Origin: JBCCZC01 sp039188505 | GTDB lineage: Bacteria; Pseudomonadota; Gammaproteobacteria; Xanthomonadales; SZUA-38 | Direction of reading: 5' to 3' | DNA length: 11,097 nucleotides | Assembly: GCA_039188505.1 (NCBI GenBank) | Contig: JBCCZC010000174.1 | Coordinates: forward strand, 1 to 11,097 | Shown here: positions 1 through 7,244 of the stretch, piece by piece | Position numbering within the stretch: the stretch's first letter is position 1 | Layout: each line of letters begins with the position of its first letter | Notes under the pieces: model-generated | What the model was told of the DNA's origin: nothing | Databases searched by the model: none | What the model saw: only the letters and a program-made list of their open reading frames with translations | Translations under genes and position numbers: made by a program

Positions 1-40
1 CGGCCGGGCAGAGGCGCTGTACGGTCTGCCCGAGGTTCTG

Positions 41-904
41 GTGGCCAGCCGCATGCTGATCAACGATCGCACGATCAGGCAGGTTTCTGTCGGGGGCGTG
101 CGGTACTATCACATTCTCTTTGACTCCCATGAGCTCATCGAGCAGGCCGAACTCACGTCCGTGGCGGGCTTCGCTGAGCTTTGCAACGGTGCGCTCCGCC
201 TGGACTTCGACGGGGGGAGATCGGGGTTACGCAACCCATCCGTGGCCGTCGCCGAAGCCAGGCTTGCGGAGGGGGCGACGCTGTTTGCATCGGACCTGCG
301 AGGGGAGCTTCTCACCACGTGGTGCAGGCAGCTCGATTCAGCGCTTGGGCTGATGCCCGATACGGCCCGCATCAACGGCTTCATGGCGAACGCCGGCGAG
401 GGCCTCGACTGGCACTGGGATGCGCACGAACTCTTCGTCGTGCAGATATACGGACACAAGCGATGGCAGGTCGCGCCGAACCACTGCGTACCGAATCCCA
501 CCTGCAACGGGGGGCCGACCTATCCGGTGCGGCCGGAGCTCCGCCATCAGATGGAGAGCGGTTCAAAGATCGAAGCGCCGGAAGATATCCAGGAGCTGGA
601 AACCGGACCCGGCTCGGTCATTTTCCTGCCGCGCGGCTACTTTCATCGCGTCGACAATCTCGAACCCAGCGCGCATCTCGTCATTCCGACGCCGCTCATC
701 AATTGGCGCGATGCGTTCACGTTTTTCTTCGCCGAACTCCCCGAGCTGTTCTCCCCCGAATGGCGCCGGCCCTCGACGAACCTCCATCCCGGCAAGCTCT
801 TCACCGACGGGCTGGACGAGTTCAGAGACAGGATCAGGGCGCTCGAGGAACTGGCGACCGAGGACGGCCTGCGCAGAATCCTGTCGGTTCTCGGAAGGCG
901 CTAG
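41..904 (+). CDS. JmjC/cupin-type Fe(II)/2-oxoglutarate oxygenase, possibly 5'-partial
   Basis: Probably a cytoplasmic Fe(II)- and 2-oxoglutarate-dependent hydroxylase of the bacterial JmjC/cupin-like class, whose known members hydroxylate protein side chains such as ribosomal proteins. With a GTG start at 41 it has 287 residues. The iron facial triad is readable: HWD at 125-127 (H125 and D127) and the distal histidine H202 in the strand PRGYFHRV. K140 in QIYGHKRW sits where this class often binds the 2-oxoglutarate carboxylate. Aromatic-rich cupin strands run from about 110 to 215, followed by a helical C-terminal part (225-287). A weak Shine-Dalgarno (GAGG, 32-35) lies 5 nt before GTG. The frame is nevertheless open to base 2 with protein-like sequence (…AEALYGLPEVLVASRM), so the true start may lie outside the window. 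The substrate cannot be told from sequence. The downstream neighbour is convergent. I am confident of the fold and less so of the start. Confidence 0.8.
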   Translation: MASRMLINDRTIRQVSVGGVRYYHILFDSHELIEQAELTSVAGFAELCNGALRLDFDGGRSGLRNPSVAVAEARLAEGATLFASDLRGELLTTWCRQLDSALGLMPDTARINGFMANAGEGLDWHWDAHELFVVQIYGHKRWQVAPNHCVPNPTCNGGPTYPVRPELRHQMESGSKIEAPEDIQELETGPGSVIFLPRGYFHRVDNLEPSAHLVIPTPLINWRDAFTFFFAELPELFSPEWRRPSTNLHPGKLFTDGLDEFRDRIRALEELATEDGLRRILSVLGRR

Positions 905-969
905 GGTCGACGGGCCGTCCCCGCGCCGTGTTCACTGGGACTCGGGCGGCCGCGCAGGCAAGGGCGTCC

Positions 970-985
970 CGTGCAAGGCTGCACG
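970..985. other. Small hairpin between convergent genes
   Basis: CGTGCA (970-975) and TGCACG (980-985) form a perfect 6-bp stem around the tetraloop AGGC. It lies between the stop of the oxygenase (904) and the stop of the convergent thioredoxin-like gene (1008), where a bidirectional terminator could sit. There is no T-tract on either side, so intrinsic termination is doubtful. Confidence 0.25.
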
Positions 986-1007
986 CGAGGTGAAGCAAGG
1001 CCCACTC

Positions 1008-1481
1008 TCAGAGATCCAGAAACTCCCGCATGCCCGCGACGGTGGTGCGGCCACCGTAGCGCGCTTCGAGGATCCGCCCGTCGGCGTCGGTCACGGCGAA
1101 ATAGGGAACACCGCGCAGGCCCGATTCGTTGAAGTACGCACCATCGGGATCGAGCAGAACCCGTCGATCGAATTTCCTGGCGTATTCGCGAACGGCGCTC
1201 ATCGTGTCGCTCCCGACCACCAGTCGCACGGTCATGCCCTCGGCTTCGAGCTGATGCCCCAGCGCGTTGATCGTGGGTTCCATGGCGCGACAGGATGGAC
1301 ACCAGGGCGCCACATAGATGGTCAGGCAGCGCTGGCTCGGGCAGGCACCGCCCACCTGCCCCACCTTCATGATGGTGTCCTTTGATCCTGCGACCGCAAG
1401 CACCCGGCTCGGCAACTGGTCAGGCCGATTGAACAGGAGCCACGCGGCCAGCGCCGCGATGACTAACACGATTTTCCACAT
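1008..1481 (-). CDS. Membrane-anchored thioredoxin-like protein
   Basis: Predicted thiol-disulfide oxidoreductase or thiol-binding protein of the thioredoxin fold, facing the periplasm and held by an N-terminal anchor. The start at 1481 gives 157 residues beginning with a hydrophobic segment (about 3-17, rich in I, V, L, A and W). An ATG at 1550 would put 23 charged residues in front of that anchor, so I prefer 1481. The redox motif is APWCPSC with C61 and C64. The cis-proline region is GVPYF with P126, as expected for thioredoxins. A second cysteine pair, C47 and C52 in ACPSQRC, lies just before the first core strand and is unusual; it could be a resolving pair. The gene is convergent with the oxygenase and divergent from sppA, with a 226-nt spacer. 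No convincing Shine-Dalgarno is visible. The partner protein is unknown; a role in periplasmic disulfide or cytochrome maturation is possible but unproven. Confidence 0.85.
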   Translation of the reverse strand: MWKIVLVIAALAAWLLFNRPDQLPSRVLAVAGSKDTIMKVGQVGGACPSQRCLTIYVAPWCPSCRAMEPTINALGHQLEAEGMTVRLVVGSDTMSAVREYARKFDRRVLLDPDGAYFNESGLRGVPYFAVTDADGRILEARYGGRTTVAGMREFLDL

Positions 1482-1520
1482 GACGCGAATGCTACGTGGA
1501 CTGGAACCGTCGAGTCTGGC

Positions 1521-1532
1521 AGCGGCGCCGCT
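1521..1532. promoter_or_regulatory. 12-bp GC palindrome in divergent intergenic region
   Basis: AGCGGCGCCGCT is a perfect 12-bp palindrome in the 226-nt space between the divergent thioredoxin-like gene and sppA. On the minus strand it falls inside a 17-nt gap between TTGAGA and CAGACT. That would be a weak promoter (5/6 and 3/6 to consensus) for the thioredoxin-like gene with the palindrome in its spacer. GC-rich palindromes arise easily by chance in such a genome, so this is only a candidate operator. Confidence 0.2.
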
Positions 1533-1668
1533 CGCTCTCAAGCGTTCCAAGGGTGTCCGCCATCAACCGGAACCCCATTCGACGTACCGATCGACGGCCT
1601 GTCCGTTCCGCCATGGCCCGCATTCTCGCCGGTGTCGAAGGCGCGTCCCGGCCCGTTGCGGAAAGCGC

Positions 1669-1674
1669 TATGCT
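1669..1674 (+). promoter_or_regulatory. Possible -10 element for sppA
   Basis: TATGCT within GCTATGCTAGCC matches the -10 consensus at 4 of 6 bases and lies 33 nt before the sppA ATG. That would leave a short leader of about 27 nt containing the AAGG ribosome site. No good -35 hexamer lies 16-18 nt upstream (TCCCGG occupies that position), so the promoter would be activator-dependent or weak if real. Confidence 0.3.
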
Positions 1675-1707
1675 AGCCGCTCGCATTTTCCCGCAAGGTC
1701 TCGAATC

Positions 1708-3552
1708 ATGAGCACTCTCAATCGACTGGGGCGCTACCTTGGCGCCACCTGGAAGGGCGTCGATGCCTTCCGCCGCTTCACCGTCAACGCCCTTTTCCTG
1801 GCCATCGTGATCGGGTTGCTGGTCATCGTCTTCAGCGACGACACGCCTGAGATCGAGGATGGCGCTGCCCTGGTCATCGCGCCCAAGGGCGTGCTTGTCG
1901 AGCAGCTGACTGCCCGGTCTCTGGACGATATCCAGGACGAGCTGACCGGCGGTGGGACCACGGAGACCCTGCTGAAGGACGTCGTCGACGCCATCCTTGC
2001 CGCGAAGGATGACGAACGCGTGCCGATGATCGTACTCGACCTGAACCGCTTCGGCGGCGGCCGCCTGACGAAACTCCAGGACCTGGCCGAGGCGCTCGAT
2101 GAATTCCGCGCCGCCGGCAAACCGGTCATCGCCGTGGCGGACGACTACAGCATGAACGGCTACTACCTGGCCGCCCACGCCGACGAGGTGCTGATGCACA
2201 AGATGGGCGCGGTCATCATCGAGGGCATGGGCCGCTACCGCACCTACTACAAGGAGGGGATCGACAAGCTGGGCCTCGACGTCCACGTGTTCAAGGTCGG
2301 CACCTACAAGTCCGCCGTCGAGCCCTATCTGCTCGACGGCATGTCCGACGCCGCGCGTGAAGCGAACGAGGAATGGGTCGGCGATCTCTGGCGCCAGTAC
2401 CTCGACGAGGTGGGCGAGGCCACGGGGCTGGGTGCTGGCGCCGTCGACCGCTACGCCCAGCAGTTCGACACCGTACTGGCAGAGGCCAACGGCGACTCCG
2501 CGAAAGCCGCGCTGGATCTTGGCCTGGTCGATCAGACGCTCACGCGGGTCGAGATGCGCGAATATCTGATCGAGCGGATCGGCGAGGACGAGGATTCGAA
2601 GAGCTACCGCCGGACCTCGATGAGTGACTACCTCCAGGCGCTGGGCGGCGACCGCTTCGGCCGAGCGAGCAGCGGCGACACGGTTGCCGTGGTGGTGGCC
2701 CGGGGCTCGATTCTCGATGGTTCCCACCCTGCCGGCACCATCGGGGGCGACTCTACCGCTGCACTGATCCGCAAGGCGCACAACGACGAGAACACCAAGG
2801 CGATCATCCTTCGCGTCGATTCCGGCGGCGGTAGCGCCTTCGCCTCCGAGGTCATTCGACGCGAGCTCGAAGCGGCACGCGCCAAGGACATACCCGTCAT
2901 CGCCTCCATGGGCAGCGTCGCGGCTTCGGGTGGTTACTGGATCAGCACCTCCTCGGACCAGATCTGGGCGCATCCGAGCACGATCACCGGCTCTATCGGC
3001 ATCTTCGCGATGATTCCGACCTATCAGCGGCCGCTGCAGGAGTATCTCGGCATGCGAGTCGATGGCATCGCCACGGCGCCGATCGCCGGTTTCCGACCGG
3101 ACCGCGCGCTGCCCGAGCAGATCGGTAACGCCATCCAGCTGAGCATCGAGCAGGGGTACCGGGATTTCCTGGAGCGCGTGGCAGAGGCCCGCGACATGAG
3201 CGTCGAGGCCGTGAACGCGGTCGCCCAGGGCCGGGTGTGGAGCGGCGAGGACGCCCTGGAGCTGGGCCTGGTCGACAACCTTGGCGATCTGGACGACGCC
3301 ATCGCTGCGGCGGCCGGTCTCGCCGAACTGGGCGATGACTACACCGTGCGCTTCGTCGAGAAAAAGCTGAAATTCGGCGAGCGGCTGCTGCGCGATCTCA
3401 TGGCCGAGGCAGACGTGCTCGACGAGCTGACCGCCGATACGCCCTCACCGCTGCGCTCGCTGGTCCGGGACCTCGAACGCTCCGTGGAGACCGTGACGCG
3501 GCTCAACGATCCGAACCACGTCTACGCCTGGTCGACGATCGAGACGGATTGA
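1708..3552 (+). CDS. sppA: Signal peptide peptidase SppA, 67K type (protease IV)
   Basis: Inner-membrane serine protease of family S49 that degrades cleaved signal peptides, with the active site on the periplasmic side. The ATG at 1708 gives 614 residues, close to the 618 of the E. coli enzyme. AAGG at 1695-1698 is a plausible ribosome site 9 nt upstream. An N-terminal membrane anchor spans about 25-43. Two tandem S49 domains follow, as in the long form. The catalytic Lys/Ser dyad is intact: K201 in KVGTYKSAVEP of the first domain and S407 in GSVAASGGYWIST of the second, matching E. coli K209 and S409. The LRVDSGGGSAFAS block (368-380) and the PSTITGSIGIF block (423-433) are also family-typical. 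The reading frame extends in frame upstream to 1318, but that extension overlaps the antisense thioredoxin-like gene and is not protein-like. The methyltransferase downstream starts about 33 nt after the stop and may be co-transcribed. Confidence 0.96.
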   Translation: MSTLNRLGRYLGATWKGVDAFRRFTVNALFLAIVIGLLVIVFSDDTPEIEDGAALVIAPKGVLVEQLTARSLDDIQDELTGGGTTETLLKDVVDAILAAKDDERVPMIVLDLNRFGGGRLTKLQDLAEALDEFRAAGKPVIAVADDYSMNGYYLAAHADEVLMHKMGAVIIEGMGRYRTYYKEGIDKLGLDVHVFKVGTYKSAVEPYLLDGMSDAAREANEEWVGDLWRQYLDEVGEATGLGAGAVDRYAQQFDTVLAEANGDSAKAALDLGLVDQTLTRVEMREYLIERIGEDEDSKSYRRTSMSDYLQALGGDRFGRASSGDTVAVVVARGSILDGSHPAGTIGGDSTAALIRKAHNDENTKAIILRVDSGGGSAFASEVIRRELEAARAKDIPVIASMGSVAASGGYWISTSSDQIWAHPSTITGSIGIFAMIPTYQRPLQEYLGMRVDGIATAPIAGFRPDRALPEQIGNAIQLSIEQGYRDFLERVAEARDMSVEAVNAVAQGRVWSGEDALELGLVDNLGDLDDAIAAAAGLAELGDDYTVRFVEKKLKFGERLLRDLMAEADVLDELTADTPSPLRSLVRDLERSVETVTRLNDPNHVYAWSTIETD

Positions 3553-3585
3553 GGGGAGTCGCGACGGCTGCGACGGCTCGGTCCG

Positions 3586-4659
3586 GTGGACTACGACAAG
3601 CTCGAAGCCGAGGAGCAGTGGCCGGAGCTGGTCGCTGCGCTGGCCGCGGTTCCCGATGCCGAGCTCGACGCCCCCACGTTGCTTCGCCGCGGCCGGGTCG
3701 GTTGGCGCTGCGGACGCTACGAGCAAAGCCTCGCGGACTTTCAGGCCGCGGCGGCGCGGTTTCCCATGGCTGATACGCACGTCGCCCTGGCGAAGGCGTT
3801 GATTAGCCTCGATCGTTTCGACGAAGCCACGGCCCAGATCCAGGCCGCCCGAACCGCCGCACCGGAGCACTTCGAGGCGCTGTTCCTGGCCGGCGTCGAC
3901 CGCTTTCGCCGAGCGTCGACCGACAGCGCGCTTCGGGAACTGACGCGCGCCGTGAGACGTCATCCTGGCTGGGCTCCGTCACGGATCGCGCTGTGGCAGG
4001 TCGCCCAGGTCGCGGGCCGCCCCGATGCCGCAAGCACCCGGATGCCCGACTTCCCCCAGGATCCGTTCGAGCGGTCGCATCTCGAAGCGATGCAGTGGTT
4101 CGGTCCGGCGGGCCGCTGGGTGGCCTATGCGCCCGAGGTTCTCGCTCACGCCGTCGACGCGATCGACGCGGGCGATCTCATCGTCGAATGCGGCGTCTTC
4201 CATGGCCGCAGCATCCGGTGCATGGCCGCGCGGAGCTCCCTGCCGATCCATGGGTTCGACAGCTTCGAGGGGCTGCCCGAGGACTGGGGCGACTATCCGG
4301 CGGGAAGCTACTCGACAGACGGCATCATTCCCGACGTACCGGAGCATGTGACGCTCCACCGCGGTTGGTTTGAGAACACGCTGCCCGGCTTCGCGGAGGC
4401 CCACGCGGGACGCCAGCTCGCGCTGCTCCATGTCGACTGTGACCTCTACAGCTCGACAGTCACCATCCTCGAGTCGCTGGCACCGATGATCAGCGACGGC
4501 ACGATCCTGGTTTTCGACGACCTGCTCGGCTACCCGAACTACCGCGAAGACGAGTTCCGGGCCCTGCAGGAGTACCTGGCAAGGACCGGCCAGAACTGGG
4601 AACCGATCGCGGCAGCCCTCGTCGGCCGGGAGGCGGCGATCCGGATCCGACGCCCCTGA
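3586..4659 (+). CDS. TPR domain plus TylF/MycF-type SAM methyltransferase fusion
   Basis: Two-part protein of 357 residues. Residues about 1-145 are helical, alanine-rich and TPR-like, with repeat-like stretches at 29-60, 63-94 and 97-128. Residues about 175-357 match the macrocin O-methyltransferase (TylF/MycF) family. The SAM-binding start is VECGVFHGRS (200-209), the acidic strand end is D225 in FDSFEGLP, and HVDCDLYSS (282-290) with FDD (310-312) supplies the acidic residues that bind Mg2+ in that family. TylF-type enzymes methylate sugar hydroxyls in natural products, but many homologues act on other or unknown acceptors, so the substrate is open. The TPR part may bind a partner or carrier. 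Start choice is uncertain. GTG at 3586 has no Shine-Dalgarno nearby, whereas GGGGAG at 3553-3558, right after the sppA stop, is well placed for an in-frame CTG at 3568. The short gap suggests shared transcription with sppA. Confidence 0.85.
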   Translation: MDYDKLEAEEQWPELVAALAAVPDAELDAPTLLRRGRVGWRCGRYEQSLADFQAAAARFPMADTHVALAKALISLDRFDEATAQIQAARTAAPEHFEALFLAGVDRFRRASTDSALRELTRAVRRHPGWAPSRIALWQVAQVAGRPDAASTRMPDFPQDPFERSHLEAMQWFGPAGRWVAYAPEVLAHAVDAIDAGDLIVECGVFHGRSIRCMAARSSLPIHGFDSFEGLPEDWGDYPAGSYSTDGIIPDVPEHVTLHRGWFENTLPGFAEAHAGRQLALLHVDCDLYSSTVTILESLAPMISDGTILVFDDLLGYPNYREDEFRALQEYLARTGQNWEPIAAALVGREAAIRIRRP

Positions 4660-4662
4660 TCC

Positions 4663-4695
4663 CGGCGGCGGCCCGAACAGTGCCGGGCCACGCCG
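4663..4695. terminator. GC-rich hairpin after the TylF-type methyltransferase
   Basis: CGGCG (4663-4667) pairs with CGCCG (4691-4695), and GGCCCG (4670-4675) pairs with CGGGCC (4684-4689). Together they form an 11-bp GC stem interrupted by a 2x1 internal loop and closed by an 8-nt loop. It starts 4 nt after the stop codon at 4657-4659, a typical position for transcription termination or 3'-end protection. No T-tract follows, so it is not a canonical intrinsic terminator. A second small hairpin, GTCTC/GAGAC (4707-4722), follows. Confidence 0.4.
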
Positions 4696-4867
4696 CGCAT
4701 TCCAAAGTCTCCTGTCCGAGACCTGCCCGGCGTGCTCATCATCGGCTTCGGTAAACCGTTTCGAGTCCTGCAGCGTCCTAGATCTGTCGGTATGAGCCGT
4801 GCGTGGAGACTGCCGCCTCGATCGAGCGCCGCTTCCCGCGCACACCCCACGTTCGGAGAGATCCAAG

Positions 4868-6025
4868 ATGTTCAAGCTGGTTTCGATGGTTGCGCTGCTG
4901 TTCTTGAGCCTCGCTGCGGGTTGCTCGCCAGGATCAACTTCTTCGGCGACCGCAGGTGCAGCACCGCCGGCATCCGAGGCGCTCGAGCAGACGTTTCCAC
5001 CCGGAGAGACTTCCGACTTCACCTTCAAGTCGTCGGGCCTCACGCTTTCCGGGATCCTGGATGTGCCGGATGGCGGCAAGGCGAAAGCGCTGATCCTGCT
5101 CGTGCACAGCTACGGCGGGTCGAACGTGCGGGACCCGAACGCCTACTCGGCATACACCCGCATGCGCCAGCGCCTCAACGAAATCGGCATCGCCACGGCC
5201 GTGTGGGACAAGCCGGGCCAGGGGGAAAGCGAAGGCAAGTTCGACATCGATCAGCCCGTCGCCAGCAGCGGCGAGGAAGTCGTCGACGCGGCCCGCTACC
5301 TCCGGGCGGTGAACGCGCCCGGATCGGACAAGATCGGCGTATGGGGCGGTAGCCGCGCGGGATGGATCGCGCCGATCGCTATGGCGCAGGACGCGGAAAT
5401 CGAGTTCTGGATTTCGATCAGTGGCACTTCGATCGAGGACAATTTCACCTACCTGCTGCTGTCGAACCTGCCTTACGAAGGCGGCAGCCCGGAGCTGGCG
5501 GCGCAGTTCGCCGGCGAGTGGCGGGCGGGCTGCGAAATCCTCCGTACCGGCGGCAGCTACAAGCGTTACCAGGAGGCCACCGAGGCACTTCGGGCCAACG
5601 AATACATTCGGGAAATGCGCGGCGACTGGCCCTCCCGCCTCGAGTACTGGTGGTACCAAAGGCCCTGCAAGGACGGGTCGTGCCCCTCCTACGATGACGA
5701 CATGTGTTCCTACGTGCCGGTCGATGGGTTCGAGGCGATGCTGGCATCCCTGGACGTCGACGTGCTGGCGATCTTCGGCGCGAAGGACCTGAACGTCGAT
5801 TGGCGCAAGACGCGCGCGTTATACGAAGCGACGATCGGCCAGAATCCGGAGGCGTCCCTCGCCGTCGAGGTGTTCGCCGATGCCGATCACGCCCTCAACG
5901 TGGCCGAGACGGGCAGCATCCGCGAGATGCGAGCCAATGCCGCCCCGCGAAAAAGCGACGGCTACTACGCCACGCAGATCGCGTGGCTCGAGCGCCATGT
6001 GGTCGGCTCCCAGAACAACGACTAG
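4868..6025 (+). CDS. Alpha/beta-hydrolase lipoprotein
   Basis: Secreted hydrolase, probably an esterase or peptidase-like serine hydrolase anchored by lipid in the envelope. The ATG at 4868 is set by a strong Shine-Dalgarno, GGAGAG at 4855-4860, 7 nt upstream, and by the signal sequence it exposes. The 385-residue protein opens with a type II signal peptide and lipobox LAAGC, with C19 as the lipidated cysteine. A Ser/Ala/Pro/Gly linker (20-40) follows. The hydrolase core starts with LILLVHSYGG (76-84, oxyanion-hole region). The nucleophile elbow is GGSRAG with S162, the acid is D307 in AIFGAKD, and the histidine is H341 in DADHALN, giving a complete triad. A cap-like insertion (about 185-290) carries four cysteines (C222, C267, C272, C280), which could form disulfides in the periplasm. 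It resembles dienelactone-hydrolase/serine-aminopeptidase-like families; the substrate is unknown. The serine at +2 after the lipid cysteine suggests outer-membrane sorting. Confidence 0.9.
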   Translation: MFKLVSMVALLFLSLAAGCSPGSTSSATAGAAPPASEALEQTFPPGETSDFTFKSSGLTLSGILDVPDGGKAKALILLVHSYGGSNVRDPNAYSAYTRMRQRLNEIGIATAVWDKPGQGESEGKFDIDQPVASSGEEVVDAARYLRAVNAPGSDKIGVWGGSRAGWIAPIAMAQDAEIEFWISISGTSIEDNFTYLLLSNLPYEGGSPELAAQFAGEWRAGCEILRTGGSYKRYQEATEALRANEYIREMRGDWPSRLEYWWYQRPCKDGSCPSYDDDMCSYVPVDGFEAMLASLDVDVLAIFGAKDLNVDWRKTRALYEATIGQNPEASLAVEVFADADHALNVAETGSIREMRANAAPRKSDGYYATQIAWLERHVVGSQNND

Positions 6026-6058
6026 CCGGGGAATTTCGTCGGTTGCCGGAATTCCCGG
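6026..6058. terminator. Hairpin directly after the hydrolase stop codon
   Basis: CCGGG (6026-6030) pairs with CCCGG (6054-6058) and AATT (6032-6035) with AATT (6050-6053), with one bulged G at 6031. The loop can form a further CGG/CCG mini-stem (6040-6048). The hairpin begins immediately after the TAG at 6023-6025. The position favours a 3'-end or terminator role for the lipoprotein gene, but no T-tract follows. Confidence 0.4.
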
Positions 6059-6165
6059 TGTCTCTGGCGATTGCAGCTCGACCGACCGGCCGAGACGCCC
6101 AGGCCCGCGTGCGGACCCCATCGGAATTCCTGCAAGAGGGGGTCGAGAAACCGTCTGCCTCGCAG

Positions 6166-6174
6166 TGGTACGCT
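6166..6174 (+). promoter_or_regulatory. Possible extended -10 upstream of exported SDR
   Basis: TGGTACGCT contains a TGn motif joined to TACGCT (3 of 6 to the -10 consensus), 31 nt before the ATG of the SDR gene at 6206. No good -35 is present at 17 nt. It fits an extended -10 promoter that separates this gene from the hydrolase upstream, but the match is weak. Confidence 0.25.
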
Positions 6175-6205
6175 CGACATCTTTCCCACTGCACCGGTAT
6201 GCGCC

Positions 6206-7162
6206 ATGAATGGAATCATCTCCCGTCTCTTCCTGCTCATCGTCGCGGGAACGATCACCGCGCCGCTGGACGCCGCCGCTGACGGCCATGGCGAGAAGTA
6301 CGTGCTGGTCACCGGCACCAGCACGGGCATCGGTCGCAACCTGACCGAGACGCTGGCGAAGAATGGCTACCAGGTCTATGCCGGCGTGCGCAACGACGAG
6401 GACTACGAGGCGCTCAACGCCATCGACAACGTCACCGCGGTCATGCTGGACGTGACCCACCAGGATCAGGTCGACGCCGCCGTCGAGTTCATCCGGGAGC
6501 GAGGCACCGGCCTCCATGGGCTGGTGAACAACGCTGGCGTGGGCGGCGGCGGACCGGTCGTCGACACGACGATCGAGAATCAGACTTTCGTCTACGACGT
6601 CAACGTCGAGGGCGTCTATCGGGTCACCAAGGCGTTCGCGCCGCTCATCGTCGAGTCCAAGGGACGCATCGTCAGCACGGGCTCGATCGCCGGCACCCTT
6701 TCCTGGGCCGGTGGCACCGCTTACAGCGGCAGCAAACACTGGATCGAAGCCTTCACCGATGGCCTCGCCGCGGAGCTCGGGCCGGCGGGCGTATCCGTGA
6801 GCGTCGTGGAGCCGGGCAACTACCAGTCCCACATCCGACGCAGCAGCGTCATGCGCGAGTTCGAGCAGGTGAAGGCGGCTGGCGGTGAGATCACGGACGA
6901 GATGCGCGCTCGCTATGAGCAGACGGAGCAGCGCGAGCTCTCGTTCAAGAAGCCCGACGAGGTGTCCGCGGCCTTCATGCACGCGCTCTTCGACGAGAAG
7001 CCACTGCGACGCTACATGGTCGTCCCGAACGCGGAGGAGCAGGGCTGGGCGATCACCACCAAGATCCAGCAGCTCGTGCAGCTCAATCAGTGGGGCCCAC
7101 ACAGCTACTCGAGGGATCAGCTCGTGGAGATCCTGGACGCGGCGCTGGCCGAGATCGACTAG
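6206..7162 (+). CDS. Short-chain dehydrogenase/reductase with N-terminal signal peptide
   Basis: Classical SDR, an NAD(P)-dependent oxidoreductase, of 318 residues from the ATG at 6206. All hallmarks are present: the glycine-rich cofactor motif TGTSTGIG (36-43), LVNNAG (106-111), and the catalytic tetrad N133, S160, Y173 and K177 (YSGSK at 173-177). D82 in MLDVT fits the adenine-ring aspartate position. What is odd is the front. Residues 1-25 read as a Sec signal sequence: short n-region with R7, hydrophobic core LFLLIVAGTITAPL at 8-21, and a DAAA c-region that could be cleaved before D26. The Rossmann fold begins directly after this. Most SDRs are cytosolic because they need NAD(P)H. Alternatively the segment is an uncleaved membrane anchor with the enzyme on either face. 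No Shine-Dalgarno is visible. The in-frame extension upstream to 6071 is not protein-like. The substrate is unknown. Confidence 0.9.
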   Translation: MNGIISRLFLLIVAGTITAPLDAAADGHGEKYVLVTGTSTGIGRNLTETLAKNGYQVYAGVRNDEDYEALNAIDNVTAVMLDVTHQDQVDAAVEFIRERGTGLHGLVNNAGVGGGGPVVDTTIENQTFVYDVNVEGVYRVTKAFAPLIVESKGRIVSTGSIAGTLSWAGGTAYSGSKHWIEAFTDGLAAELGPAGVSVSVVEPGNYQSHIRRSSVMREFEQVKAAGGEITDEMRARYEQTEQRELSFKKPDEVSAAFMHALFDEKPLRRYMVVPNAEEQGWAITTKIQQLVQLNQWGPHSYSRDQLVEILDAALAEID

Positions 7163-7244
7163 CGGAGACTGAGGCGACGATCGCACCCTCGGCAGGGCGC
7201 AGGAGCAGGCCCCAAAGGCCATCCCGCGCCCCCTTCAGCCAGCC

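Noticed and set aside
1492..2973. Minus-strand 493-codon open frame opposite sppA
   Set aside because: A long antisense frame is expected opposite a high-GC gene. The composition is repetitive Val/Gly/Asp/Arg with no motifs, while sppA is unmistakable.
5819..7222. Minus-strand 467-codon open frame opposite the hydrolase end and SDR
   Set aside because: Spans two well-supported plus-strand genes and reads as a GC-rich antisense shadow.
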